Positions 27,782 to 36,181 of a stretch of DNA of 64,000 nt are shown one piece after another. The stretch's first letter is position 1, and the number at the start of each line of letters is the position of its first letter. Source of the DNA: Polycladomyces abyssicola (GTDB taxonomy: Bacteria > Bacillota > Bacilli > Thermoactinomycetales > JIR-001). Below the pieces are notes generated by a model that had not been told where the DNA came from, did no database searches, and saw only the letters and a list, made by a program, of their open reading frames with translations. Location: the NCBI RefSeq assembly GCF_018326425.1, contig NZ_AP024601.1:980001-1044000 (forward strand), written 5' to 3'. The translations under genes were made by a program, and so were the position numbers.

Positions 27782-28352
27782 ATTTGTTATCAGTGCGTTA
27801 AAACCGTCGCAATATCCTGAGGACGCCCTGCCGGAGATTGCTCTGGCCGGGCGTTCCAATGTGGGGAAGTCGTCGCTGATCAACCGAATGGTCCATCGCA
27901 AAAATCTGGCCCGGACAAGTTCCAAACCGGGGAAAACACAGACGATCAACTTCTATAGAGTGAATGGTCAACTGTATTTTGCCGATATGCCGGGTTACGG
28001 TTTCGCTCGCGTTTCCAAGGAAACCAAAGCTGCCTGGGCCCGCATGATTGAAGGTTATCTGCTGAATCGACGGGAGCTGAAAGGGGTCATTCAAGTGGTG
28101 GATGTACGCCATCCGCCCACCCGGGACGACCGGATGATGTATGATTGGTTGAAACATTACGGCATCCCGGTGATTGTCGTCGCCACCAAAGCGGATAAGA
28201 TCCCCCGCGGCAAATGGCCGAAGCATGTGAAGCAAGTACGGGAAGGCCTTCAGATCGGTGCGGATGACCCGCTCATCCTGTTTTCCGCCGAAACTGGTCA
28301 GGGCAAGGACGAGCTGTGGAGCACGATTGCGGCGCTTGTATCGGAACGTTGA
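27762..28352 (+). CDS. engB: Ribosome-biogenesis GTPase EngB/YsxC
   Basis: 196 residues from a GTG start inside the end of lon. G motifs: [12 protein letters not shown] (G1), KTQTINF (G2), [11 protein letters not shown] (G3) and VATKADKI (G4). EngB is an essential factor for 50S subunit assembly. The lon-ysxC order is conserved in Bacillales. In B. subtilis hemA follows closely; here about 9 kb of other genes intervenes. Confidence 0.96.
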   Translation: MNVKQAEFVISALKPSQYPEDALPEIALAGRSNVGKSSLINRMVHRKNLARTSSKPGKTQTINFYRVNGQLYFADMPGYGFARVSKETKAAWARMIEGYLLNRRELKGVIQVVDVRHPPTRDDRMMYDWLKHYGIPVIVVATKADKIPRGKWPKHVKQVREGLQIGADDPLILFSAETGQGKDELWSTIAALVSER

Positions 28353-28465
28353 TCAGGCGCCGCCCCTTTTCCGCGTGAACCATTTATTTTATGATGGAAT
28401 AGGCTACAAACGAGAAACCTGTTGTGTGATGCGACAAGCGTGCATAGAGAAAGGTTGGGAGAGGA

Positions 28466-29575
28466 TTGGGTAAGAAACTTCGCGTAGCAGTATTGTTTGG
28501 GGGGAAATCCGGAGAACACGAGGTCTCGATTCAATCGGCCGCCTCCGTTTTGAAAGCGATCGATCGAAATCGTTTTGACGTCATCCCGATTGCCATCGAC
28601 AAGTCAGGGGAATGGCGCATCGGGCAGAAAGCGCTACCGTACCTGGAGGGAACAGGGGAACCGGCATTGTTGGAGAGCCTGAAAACCGGTCTGCCAGTTG
28701 TTTCCGTCCAGGGAGAGGGAATGGTACCGGCGTTGGATTGGGATGCGGTGGATGTGGTGTTTCCCGTGCTGCATGGCACGTATGGAGAGGACGGCACCAT
28801 TCAGGGCTTTTTTGAATTGGCCAATATTCCTTATGTGGGAGCCGGTGTTCTCGCTTCGGCCGTGGGCATGGACAAGGTGATGATGAAAAAAATCTTCGCC
28901 CATGAAGGGTTGCCGCAGGGAAGGTTTTCGTTTGTTCTCCGTTCCCGGTTGGAACGGGAAATGGATCAAGTGATCGAGGAAATAGAAGCTGCTTTTGATT
29001 ATCCCGTTTTTCTCAAACCAGCTAACCTTGGCTCCAGTGTGGGCATTTCCAAGGCCACAAACCGGGAAGAACTGATAAAGGGATTGCGTTTGGCTGCGCA
29101 GTACGACCGCAAAGTCGTGGTGGAAGAGTTTATTCCGGCTCGGGAAGTGGAAGTGGCGGTGTTGGGGAATGACGATCCGCAAGCGTCCGTGCCGGGGGAA
29201 ATTGTCTCTTCCAACGACTTTTACGATTACCGCGCCAAATACATCGACGGCAAATCGGAGATGCGTATTCCGGCTGAATTGCCCGCGGAAACTGCCGAAG
29301 AGATCCGGCGATTGGCTGTGAAAGCTTACCGGGCGATCGATTGCAGCGGTTTGGCCCGTGTTGACTTTTTTGTCCGCAAGGACAACGGTCAGGTACTGAT
29401 CAACGAGATCAACACATTGCCCGGGTTTACGCAATACAGTATGTACCCCAAGCTGTGGGAACACAGCGGTTTGTCCTATACAGACCTGATCACCAAGCTG
29501 ATCGAGCTGGCGATGGAACGTCATCGGGAGAAGGAACGGACGGTCACCACACTGAAATTGGATGAACCGAAGTAA
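28466..29575 (+). CDS. ddl: D-alanine--D-alanine ligase
   Basis: 369 residues from a TTG start with GGGAGAGGA just upstream. ATP-grasp enzyme making the D-Ala-D-Ala dipeptide for peptidoglycan. VLFGGKSGEHEVSIQSA, PVLHGTYGEDGTIQGFFE, FLKPANLGSSVGISKA and VLINEINTLPGFTQYSMYPKL are all diagnostic. Length is normal. It has no neighbour with an obvious shared function and ends at a strong terminator. Confidence 0.97.
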   Translation: MGKKLRVAVLFGGKSGEHEVSIQSAASVLKAIDRNRFDVIPIAIDKSGEWRIGQKALPYLEGTGEPALLESLKTGLPVVSVQGEGMVPALDWDAVDVVFPVLHGTYGEDGTIQGFFELANIPYVGAGVLASAVGMDKVMMKKIFAHEGLPQGRFSFVLRSRLEREMDQVIEEIEAAFDYPVFLKPANLGSSVGISKATNREELIKGLRLAAQYDRKVVVEEFIPAREVEVAVLGNDDPQASVPGEIVSSNDFYDYRAKYIDGKSEMRIPAELPAETAEEIRRLAVKAYRAIDCSGLARVDFFVRKDNGQVLINEINTLPGFTQYSMYPKLWEHSGLSYTDLITKLIELAMERHREKERTVTTLKLDEPK

Positions 29576-29583
29576 AACGACAG

Positions 29584-29611
29584 AAGGCGGTTCCATGCGA
29601 ACCGCCTTTTT
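29584..29611. terminator. Bidirectional terminator between ddl and the membrane-protein gene
   Basis: AAGGCGGTTC (29584-29593) and GAACCGCCTT (29599-29608) are exact complements around CATGC, with T residues on the plus side. The minus-strand gene ends right at it. Confidence 0.88.
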
Positions 29612-30096
29612 CATTTTCGCATCACAATCAGGACGAAACCGAGCAAAACGATCAAAGCCGGCCAATAGGTGTGCAAGGTGTCGGAGATGCCTGCTAGCCC
29701 TTCCACTTCTTTGATTTTGGGCCATGCGAACAAACCGACAGCGATCAGAAGCGCGCCGATGATGCCGTTTTGTCGTTCCTTGAAGACCAATGCCCGAACC
29801 AAAAAGGCTGCGCCGACGTTCCAGAGGATCATGCTCCAATGCTTCGGCCATGCGGGGATGTACAAAGGCGCCCACAACTGTAGTCCCACACCGGTCAGCA
29901 TCGCCGCCCACAACGTCATGCTGCGGTTGCGACGGGTGATAGCCGCCAGCAGGAGAATCAGCCCTGCGGCCAACAGTCCGAACTCCCAGTGCCACAATCG
30001 ATCGGTATATGGCCAGTCGGTTTTGACCATCAACAACCCAACGCCGATGATGATCAATCCCAGGCCCGTCCATTTGGACCGCATATCTCGGAACAC
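29611..30096 (-). CDS. Small polytopic membrane protein (LiaI/LiaF-like or DUF5668-like)
   Basis: About 161 residues with five or six hydrophobic stretches (LGLIIIGVGLLMV, FGLLAAGLILLLAA, MILWNVGAAFLVRALVF, GALLIAVGLFAWP, YWPALIVLLGFVLIVM). The repeated GLxLLxxG pattern resembles the transmembrane part of LiaI/LiaF-type proteins, which act in cell-envelope stress sensing. The start is uncertain: GTG at 30096 is very close to GCGAGGTGA, ATG at 30084 is the alternative. The function is not established. Confidence 0.7.
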   Translation of the reverse strand: MFRDMRSKWTGLGLIIIGVGLLMVKTDWPYTDRLWHWEFGLLAAGLILLLAAITRRNRSMTLWAAMLTGVGLQLWAPLYIPAWPKHWSMILWNVGAAFLVRALVFKERQNGIIGALLIAVGLFAWPKIKEVEGLAGISDTLHTYWPALIVLLGFVLIVMRK

Positions 30097-30117
30097 TCAC
30101 CTCGCTGATGAAATTCC

Positions 30118-30147
30118 TGTATAATCGAACTACGGACAGCCAAACAA
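30118..30147 (-). promoter_or_regulatory. Promoter for the minus-strand membrane-protein gene
   Basis: On the minus strand TTGTTT (30147-30142) and TTATAC (30124-30119) are separated by about 17 bases, 22 bases before the coding start. Confidence 0.5.
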
Positions 30148-30193
30148 GGTGAAACAATCACAATGTCGCAAGGGGTATCTTGACGCTGAACCG

Positions 30194-31117
30194 TCAGGAG
30201 ACCTTGCTTTTTTGAGACGACCAACGGATTTTTTTCCACCAAGCGACGTCGATTTCGGCCAGAATCATACCCAGGAAGATCAACAGACAGCCCGCTTGTG
30301 CCGTGGCGTTCAAAGTGACGCCTTTGAACCAGTAGTCGCCCAGTGCGGCAAAAACCGGTTCCATCGCAAAGATGAGGGCCACCCGGTTGGGCGTAGTGTA
30401 TTTTTGAAAATGGGTTTGTGCCCAGAAAGCCAATGCCGTGCAGAATAAAGCGGTCACGATCAAAGCGGTTGCCACGTCGGGATTCAGATAGACATCTGCG
30501 CGGAAAATCGCGGCGGGATTCTCCCAGATCGCGGAGGAGATCAGGCTAAAGAGCGCCACTGTTCCAATCTGTGCCGTCACGATCATGGAAGCATCCCCGT
30601 CCGGCGCATATTTTCCCGTATATACAATCTGGAGAGCGAACGCAATCGCGCACAAAAAAGCGAGTACATCTCCGATGTTAATCGCGGAAAAATCCACAAA
30701 AGCGAGCAGGTACAAACCGAGAACGGAACAGAAGACACCGGCGACAGCCGTGGGTTTGGGTTTGATTCGCAAGATGAAAAAGGACATCACGGGAACCAGC
30801 GTAACGGACAAGCCGGTCAGGAATCCGGACTTACCCGATGTGGTGTACAGGAGGCTCCAGGTTTGCAATGCGAACCCGAGATACAGCCAGCCACCCAGCA
30901 GCAAACCGAGATATCCGGCACGGAGGGCGCTTTCCTGCGATCGGTTGCGGGACGTGAAAGCTAAGGGAAGTAACAGCAAAAAAGCCAACCCGAAACGGAC
31001 GGCCAAAAAAGAAAACGGAGGCAAAAAAGCGATGGCGTTTTGCACCAACACGAATGTGATTCCCCATATAAACGCGATTCCCAACAAGGTACCTTCTGCA
31101 ATCCAGTGTTTGGACAT
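30194..31117 (-). CDS. EamA/DMT-family metabolite exporter
   Basis: Start at ATG 31117, since GGAGGGGCGTGG precedes it; the frame opens further upstream. About 307 residues with ten predicted membrane helices in two EamA repeats (WIAEGTLLGIAFIWGITFV and NIGDVLAFLCAIAFALQIVY). Drug/metabolite-type transporters export amino acids or other small molecules; the substrate cannot be read from sequence. The last codons overlap a hairpin at about 30160-30200. Confidence 0.9.
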   Translation of the reverse strand: MSKHWIAEGTLLGIAFIWGITFVLVQNAIAFLPPFSFLAVRFGLAFLLLLPLAFTSRNRSQESALRAGYLGLLLGGWLYLGFALQTWSLLYTTSGKSGFLTGLSVTLVPVMSFFILRIKPKPTAVAGVFCSVLGLYLLAFVDFSAINIGDVLAFLCAIAFALQIVYTGKYAPDGDASMIVTAQIGTVALFSLISSAIWENPAAIFRADVYLNPDVATALIVTALFCTALAFWAQTHFQKYTTPNRVALIFAMEPVFAALGDYWFKGVTLNATAQAGCLLIFLGMILAEIDVAWWKKIRWSSQKSKVS

Positions 31118-31219
31118 CCACGCCCCTCCTTCGAACAAAGTTTGATCCCATCTTATCACATTTACGGGAAAATGGGTGAGATTTGCGAAAATAGTCGCTT
31201 TCGTTGAAAATAATGATGA

Positions 31220-33151
31220 ATGGTTGAGGGGAAAATGGTGCGCCAGACGCCGCGAAGCTCACATGAAGGGAGGGAAAGGCGGGAAGTGATAAGAAACTGG
31301 AAAAAAGCATGGGAAAGGGTATTGATGACCGCTGTCATCACGACGGGTTGGGGATGGATGATGCACGATTTGTTTCACCCCGTTACTTTTGTGACAGGTT
31401 GGTCCGTGCTTGTGTTGCTCGGGATTTACCTGTTCGTTGTGGAGTATCATCCCCATCCGGCAGGCGGGGGGAAAGTGACCCTCCATTTTCCGCTTTTATA
31501 TGCGTTGAGCTCCTGGTTCTCACCCCCCATCGCCGGATTGATCTTCGTCGATGTCGTATTGGTCGTCACTTGGTTGAAGCGTCAGTCGTTTTCCCGATCA
31601 CTCTTTCGAACCGGATACACGTTGATCGGCCTGTTTGCCGCCGGTGAAGCGGATCATGCGGTTCGTCCGTGGTTAAGCGGTTTGGCGCCGTTGTCCCAGT
31701 TGATGTTCGGTCTGATCACTTTTTTATTGGTGTATGAGTTGGTAAGCAAAGGGATTCGAGACGGCGTCGAACAGTTGATACCCGCCTCCCGCCGCGGCAG
31801 AACCTGGTGGGGGAGTTGGCCCTTGGAGCCCGGTTTGCTGTTGCTTTCCTTCCTGTACAGCACCGTGGCCATCGTGTTTGAAGTACCGCGGCAACCGTAC
31901 GGTTTCTTGGGAATCGCCTTTTTCTTCGCACCGTTGGTCGGTTTCGCCGTTCTGTTGAATATCATTGCCCGCCTCAAACGGCAACAGCAAAAGATGGAGC
32001 TGCTATTCGTCATCGCAACACGGATCAATCAAACACTCGACTTGCGCAAAGTCATGAAAGAAACATTGATTCCGTTGTCCAAAGTGATCGATTATACATA
32101 CGGTGTCGTGTACTTGTTGCGCGACGGACAATTATACCCGGAAGTATTTGCAGGAGATGAAACATTGAAGGTAAGGTACAGGCCATTGCCGCTCAACCGC
32201 GGATTGAGCGGATGGGTCGCCTCCCATGCGAAACCCGCCTGTATCCATGATGTTCGCAAGGATCCACGTTGCAAGGGAACGCCGACGGACGCGGAAGGGG
32301 TCAAATCCCTCTTGTCGGTACCGTTGGAAGTCAATGGGGAAGTGATGGGCGTCATCACCCTGGGAAAAACGGAAACCTACGGATTTCGCGATATGGATTT
32401 GCGTTTTCTCACTGTATTGGCCAGTCAAGCGGTGGTGGCGATGCGTACCGCCAAACTGATGGAAGAGCGGGAACGCCGCGTGGTGGCGGAGGAAAGAAAC
32501 CGTTTGGCACGCGAAATCCACGACGGCATCGGACAATCACTTGCCGGTGTCTTGATGAAAGTGGAATCTGCGGCCCGGGTGTTTGACACCCATCCGGAGC
32601 GGGTGCGTCAGTGGCTGGAAGAAGCGCAGGTGAAGCTGAGGGAAGGATTGAAGGAGGTTCGCCACTCGATCACGGCGCTCAGGCCGTCACCCGCCGCTCG
32701 GTTGGGATTGCTGCCTGCGTTGCGGCAACGCGTGGAAGCGCATCAACGCGAGACGGGTCAATGGTCAGTGTTTCAGATCAAAGGACGACCGTATCCGCTG
32801 TTGCAGGAGTGGGAGGAAACCATTTATCAGGTGTGCCATGAGGCCCTTAACAATGTGGCCAAACATGCACAAGCCACCAAGGTGCGCGTGCAATTGCGGT
32901 TCTCATCGGAATATGTTCGCTTGATCGTGCAGGATGACGGGGTTGGGTTCAGTTTGGGCAAAGCGATATCTAAAGCGGAGGCCCACAAGCGGTACGGCAT
33001 TGTCGGTATGAACGAGCGTGCGCAAAAACTGGAAGCGGCATTACAGTTTTTGAGTAAACCGAACAAGGGAACGCGCGTGATTTTAACGATTCCGACGGAG
33101 AAAAACGAGGAGGAGTCCGTTCATGTCTATTCGGGTTTTACTGGTGGATGA
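31220..33151 (+). CDS. Membrane GAF sensor histidine kinase (NarL/DegS type)
   Basis: 643 residues if ATG 31220 is used; a GTG at 31286 behind GGAGGGAAAGGCGGG is a good alternative. Residues about 35-260 hold six or seven membrane segments, 275-420 a GAF domain (LLFVIATRINQTLDLRKVM...SLLSVPLEVNGEVMGVITLG), then HisKA_3 with His434 in LAREIHDGIGQSL and HATPase_c with HEALNNVAKHAQAT and DDGVGFS. It should phosphorylate the response regulator whose gene overlaps its 3' end by 29 bases. The input signal is unknown. Confidence 0.92.
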   Translation: MVEGKMVRQTPRSSHEGRERREVIRNWKKAWERVLMTAVITTGWGWMMHDLFHPVTFVTGWSVLVLLGIYLFVVEYHPHPAGGGKVTLHFPLLYALSSWFSPPIAGLIFVDVVLVVTWLKRQSFSRSLFRTGYTLIGLFAAGEADHAVRPWLSGLAPLSQLMFGLITFLLVYELVSKGIRDGVEQLIPASRRGRTWWGSWPLEPGLLLLSFLYSTVAIVFEVPRQPYGFLGIAFFFAPLVGFAVLLNIIARLKRQQQKMELLFVIATRINQTLDLRKVMKETLIPLSKVIDYTYGVVYLLRDGQLYPEVFAGDETLKVRYRPLPLNRGLSGWVASHAKPACIHDVRKDPRCKGTPTDAEGVKSLLSVPLEVNGEVMGVITLGKTETYGFRDMDLRFLTVLASQAVVAMRTAKLMEERERRVVAEERNRLAREIHDGIGQSLAGVLMKVESAARVFDTHPERVRQWLEEAQVKLREGLKEVRHSITALRPSPAARLGLLPALRQRVEAHQRETGQWSVFQIKGRPYPLLQEWEETIYQVCHEALNNVAKHAQATKVRVQLRFSSEYVRLIVQDDGVGFSLGKAISKAEAHKRYGIVGMNERAQKLEAALQFLSKPNKGTRVILTIPTEKNEEESVHVYSGFTGG

Positions 33152-33773
33152 TCATGCCGTTTTGCGCGACGGCTTGTCCAATATTATCAGTCTGGAAGAC
33201 GACATGGAAGTGGTGGGAGAGGCCAAGAGCGGCATGGAAGCGTTGCAGTTGGTGGAGGAAGTTCACCCGGACGTGATTCTGATGGATATCAATATGCCGG
33301 GAATGAACGGGGTGGAAGCGATTCGCCGCATTCATGCCCAGCATCCCGGGATTGCCATCCTTGTATTGACCATGTATGACCGGGACGAGTATCTTTATGA
33401 ATCGATCCGTGCCGGTGCCACGGGCTATCTGCTCAAAGATGCGCCATCGGGGGATGTGATCGCGGCGATCCGCTCAGCGTCCCGGGGCGAGTCGACACTC
33501 CACCCGGTGATGGCACGCAAACTGTTGGACAATTTGACCGGAGAAAAAAGAGGGGAGCGGGGCAGCTCCGACGAGAATCTCACTCCGCGGGAATTGGACG
33601 TGCTGCAGTTGATGGTCAAAGGGCACAGCAACAAAGAGATAGCGGAACAGTTGTTCATCAGTGACAAAACGGTGAAGATCCATGTCAGCAACATCCTGAA
33701 AAAGCTGGGGGTCAAAAGCCGTTCCCAAGCGATTATTTATGCGATCCAGCACGAGTTGGTGGTGTTGGAATAG
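33123..33773 (+). CDS. NarL-family response regulator
   Basis: 216 residues; ATG with GGAGGAGT upstream, inside the end of the kinase gene. Receiver domain with LLVDDHAVLRDGL, phospho-acceptor Asp55 in VILMDINMPG, and KDAPSGDV. The LuxR-type helix-turn-helix is LTPRELDVLQLMVKGHSNKE plus IAEQLFISDKTVKIHVSNIL. Cognate partner of the overlapping kinase. Targets are not evident; the adjacent genes are candidates. Confidence 0.95.
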   Translation: MSIRVLLVDDHAVLRDGLSNIISLEDDMEVVGEAKSGMEALQLVEEVHPDVILMDINMPGMNGVEAIRRIHAQHPGIAILVLTMYDRDEYLYESIRAGATGYLLKDAPSGDVIAAIRSASRGESTLHPVMARKLLDNLTGEKRGERGSSDENLTPRELDVLQLMVKGHSNKEIAEQLFISDKTVKIHVSNILKKLGVKSRSQAIIYAIQHELVVLE

Positions 33774-33823
33774 AAAAACGATTTGCTAGAAAACAGAAAA
33801 AACGGATGGAGATCCCGAAGCAA

Positions 33824-33850
33824 GGGCCCACCTACGGGCCCATTGTTTCT
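33824..33850 (+). terminator. Terminator after the two-component genes
   Basis: GGGCCC at 33824-33829 pairs with GGGCCC at 33836-33841 around ACCTAC, followed by ATTGTTTCTTTTC. The rest of the 33774-34069 gap has no recognised gene. Confidence 0.6.
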
Positions 33851-34069
33851 TTTCTTCACTTGTAGAGCGCTTTTCCCAGCTCACTTAACCGGTTTTAACG
33901 AACCCGCTCCTTGGTATATTCCCATACGTGGCGGTTAATCGTTTTCACATGGTTCTTCCATGAAAGAATCCATTCCACACCCCCATTTAGAGAACATGAA
34001 GGAAGGATTTATCCTTTGTGTAATCGAAAATGCTTGATTAGCTCTCAATACAAGGAGGTGGAAATAAAA

Positions 34070-34441
34070 ATGAAACCCCGTTGTTATCTTGTAGTAGCAA
34101 ACGCTCCTGAACACTTGAAGTTAAGAGAAGCGAATGCTGTATTTAATGAATATATCGGAGACAAAAAAAGGGGGCATTGTGTATATCACGATCATTTTGT
34201 GGACCGTCCCGGTGGAGTTGCATTTTTTGCAATCGAGAACGAAGAGCAAAAGGAGCATCTTGAACATGATTTGAATGGATGGAAACTGGAGATCCATCCA
34301 CTCATTGAGTCCAGGTCCGCAGCTGGTTTTGTATATCAGCTGGACTATACCAGTACCAATTATGCGGGTATTTCATTGGATAAACTCATTAACCGGATCA
34401 AAGAAGCCGAAAAGGCAGGTATTGATCCTTTAGGCGCGTAG
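34070..34441 (+). CDS. Conserved hypothetical protein of 123 residues
   Basis: ATG 34070 follows AAGGAGGTGG by eight bases, one of the best ribosome-binding sites in the window, so expression is likely high. The protein starts MKPRCYLVVANAPEHLKLRE and has HCVYHDHFVDRPGGVAFFAI in the middle, then LEHDLNGWKLEIHPLIESRS. The alternating beta/alpha pattern with a histidine pair suggests a small ferredoxin-like (dimeric alpha-beta barrel, YCII-like) fold. I do not recognise the family and assign no function. It stands alone with its own terminator. Base usage is more AT-rich than the neighbours. Confidence 0.8.
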   Translation: MKPRCYLVVANAPEHLKLREANAVFNEYIGDKKRGHCVYHDHFVDRPGGVAFFAIENEEQKEHLEHDLNGWKLEIHPLIESRSAAGFVYQLDYTSTNYAGISLDKLINRIKEAEKAGIDPLGA

Positions 34442-34485
34442 TTGTGTTTTCTTAATTTGAGGTAAAAAAATCGCGATTGCTAGAC

Positions 34486-34509
34486 CACCCTGGGAGGGTG
34501 TTTTTTTTT
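34486..34509 (+). terminator. Terminator after the conserved hypothetical gene
   Basis: CACCCT (34486-34491) and AGGGTG (34495-34500) with loop GGG, then nine T residues. Confidence 0.85.
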
Positions 34510-34517
34510 GCGACCCT

Positions 34518-35354
34518 CTATGTCAGATGGCGGTGTCGGAGCAGCCGATGTTCCAACCAAGCCACCAGTTGGTACATGACCGTGGCCAACACGGCCACAA
34601 TCAACAGGCTCATCATGACCAGTGTCAGATTGAACACCTGAAATCCGTAAATGATCAGATAGCCGAGCCCGGCCTTGGAAACGAGGAACTCCCCGACGAT
34701 GACGCCCACCCAGGCGAGTCCGACATTCACTTTCAGTGCGGCGATCATGTCAGGGATGCAGGCCGGGAAAATGATCTTGACGAACAATTGGCGCCGGGTG
34801 GCACCGAAGGATCGGGCCAGTTTGCATGCGTCGGGATCGACGTTTTGGAAGCTGGAGTGGATGACGAGCGCGGTGATGATCACCGTGATGGCCACGCCCA
34901 TCGCCAAAACCGAACCGAATCCCGCTCCCATTGAGACGATAAAGAGCGGGCCGAGCGCCACTTTGGGCATACTGTTGATCACAACGAGATAAGGGTCCAA
35001 GACGCGGGAGAGAAAAGGGGAAGACCAGATCAGTGTGGCCAGTGCGATCCCCGAGACAGTGCCGATCGAGAAGCCAATGACCGTCTCGGTTGCAGTGGTG
35101 ACGACATGATGAATCAAATCACCGGATCGGAGCAACTGGAGAAGCTGTTCTCCTATGCGGGATGGACTGCTGAACAAAAACGGGTCGATCCATCCCCTGT
35201 CAGCACTAATCTGCCATCCGCCAAAAAACAAGAGCAGCAGGGCGAGGCGGCAACCCCACACGCTCCACTGTCGCAGGCGCAGGCGGCGAAGATAGCGCAT
35301 GTGGGCGGGAGAACGTCCTCTCTTATCCGATTGCGCAGGTATCCATGATTTCAT
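34518..35354 (-). CDS. ABC transporter permease (nitrate/sulfonate/taurine type)
   Basis: Start at ATG 35354, which shares one base with the ATPase stop (TGATG). About 278 residues with six membrane helices; the cytoplasmic loop motif for ATPase contact is in FGATRRQLFVKIIFPACIPD. Homologous to SsuC/TauC/ThiX permeases. It forms an importer with the next two upstream genes. The exact substrate is not visible from the permease. Confidence 0.92.
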   Translation of the reverse strand: MKSWIPAQSDKRGRSPAHMRYLRRLRLRQWSVWGCRLALLLLFFGGWQISADRGWIDPFLFSSPSRIGEQLLQLLRSGDLIHHVVTTATETVIGFSIGTVSGIALATLIWSSPFLSRVLDPYLVVINSMPKVALGPLFIVSMGAGFGSVLAMGVAITVIITALVIHSSFQNVDPDACKLARSFGATRRQLFVKIIFPACIPDMIAALKVNVGLAWVGVIVGEFLVSKAGLGYLIIYGFQVFNLTLVMMSLLIVAVLATVMYQLVAWLEHRLLRHRHLT

Positions 35355-36121
35355 CAGTGTTCCATCTCCCTCCACAGTTCGTTGAACAATGTGCGGAACA
35401 TCGGGTGACTGCGGGCTTCCAGCGGTGAGGCTGCCCGCACTTCCGCGGGTAAGGTCAGCGTTCTGCGGATCTGGCTGGGCCGGCCGCCCATCACCAACAC
35501 CCGATCGGAAACGGCCAAGGCTTCCTCCAGGTCATGCGTGACAAGCACAGAAGTTTTTTCCTGTTCGCGCAATACGGTTACCATCAGTTCCTCCAAGTTC
35601 AATTTGTGTTGATAATCCAGAGAGGAGAACGGTTCGTCCAACAAGAGGATATCGGGGTCAACAGCCAGTGTGCGAACCAGTGCCGCCCGCTGGCGCATGC
35701 CGCCGGAAAGTTGAGAGGGATAATGATGCATTACATTCCCCAGCCCCAATTCGTGAAGCAGGTCAAGCGCCCGACCAACCGTGCGGTCGGACCGAAGACC
35801 GCGCAATTCCAATCCCAACAGCACATTGGCTTTGATCGTTCGCCATTCGAGGAGGCAGTCTTGTTGCAGCATGTATCCGACGCGGGGAGACGGGGAATGC
35901 AGGGCTTCACCGAAAATTCGCACCGTACCGGCAGTGGCGGGGATCAACCCCGCCATCAGCGACAATATCGTACTTTTTCCGCATCCGCTGGGTCCGACCA
36001 GCGTCAGGAATTCACCCGGCTTGACCGTCAGATCGACGGGACCCACGGCGTGAATCTCTTCTGTTTTGGTCATATAGGTTTTGACCACCTGTTCCAGCGC
36101 GATAGCATGGGAAGATCGCAT
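35354..36121 (-). CDS. ABC transporter ATPase (nitrate/sulfonate/taurine type)
   Basis: ATG 36121 is chosen because GGGGGAAT lies eight bases before; ATG 36157 is nearly on top of its own site. About 255 residues. Walker A GPSGCGKST, Q-loop LQQDCLLEWRT, signature LSGGMRQRAALVR, Walker B ILLLDEPFSSLD, and H-loop VTHDLEEAL are complete. It energises the importer encoded with the flanking genes. Confidence 0.94.
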   Translation of the reverse strand: MRSSHAIALEQVVKTYMTKTEEIHAVGPVDLTVKPGEFLTLVGPSGCGKSTILSLMAGLIPATAGTVRIFGEALHSPSPRVGYMLQQDCLLEWRTIKANVLLGLELRGLRSDRTVGRALDLLHELGLGNVMHHYPSQLSGGMRQRAALVRTLAVDPDILLLDEPFSSLDYQHKLNLEELMVTVLREQEKTSVLVTHDLEEALAVSDRVLVMGGRPSQIRRTLTLPAEVRAASPLEARSHPMFRTLFNELWREMEH

Positions 36122-36181
36122 ATCGGCATTCCCCCAAACACGGGTACGGCGCACCATCTCCCCGGGGAAAGGGAGGACGGT

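Noticed and set aside
18000-28500. CtsR or CIRCE heat-shock operators near tig, clpP, clpX or lon
   Set aside because: Looked for the heptad repeat and the CIRCE inverted repeat; neither was seen.
28634-30157. Very long minus-strand open frame opposite ddl and its neighbour
   Set aside because: It is antisense to ddl, has low-complexity composition rich in His, Arg and Phe, and no ribosome-binding site; ddl is certain.
33911-34069. N-terminal extension of the 123-residue hypothetical protein
   Set aside because: The strong AAGGAGGTGG site fixes the start at 34070.
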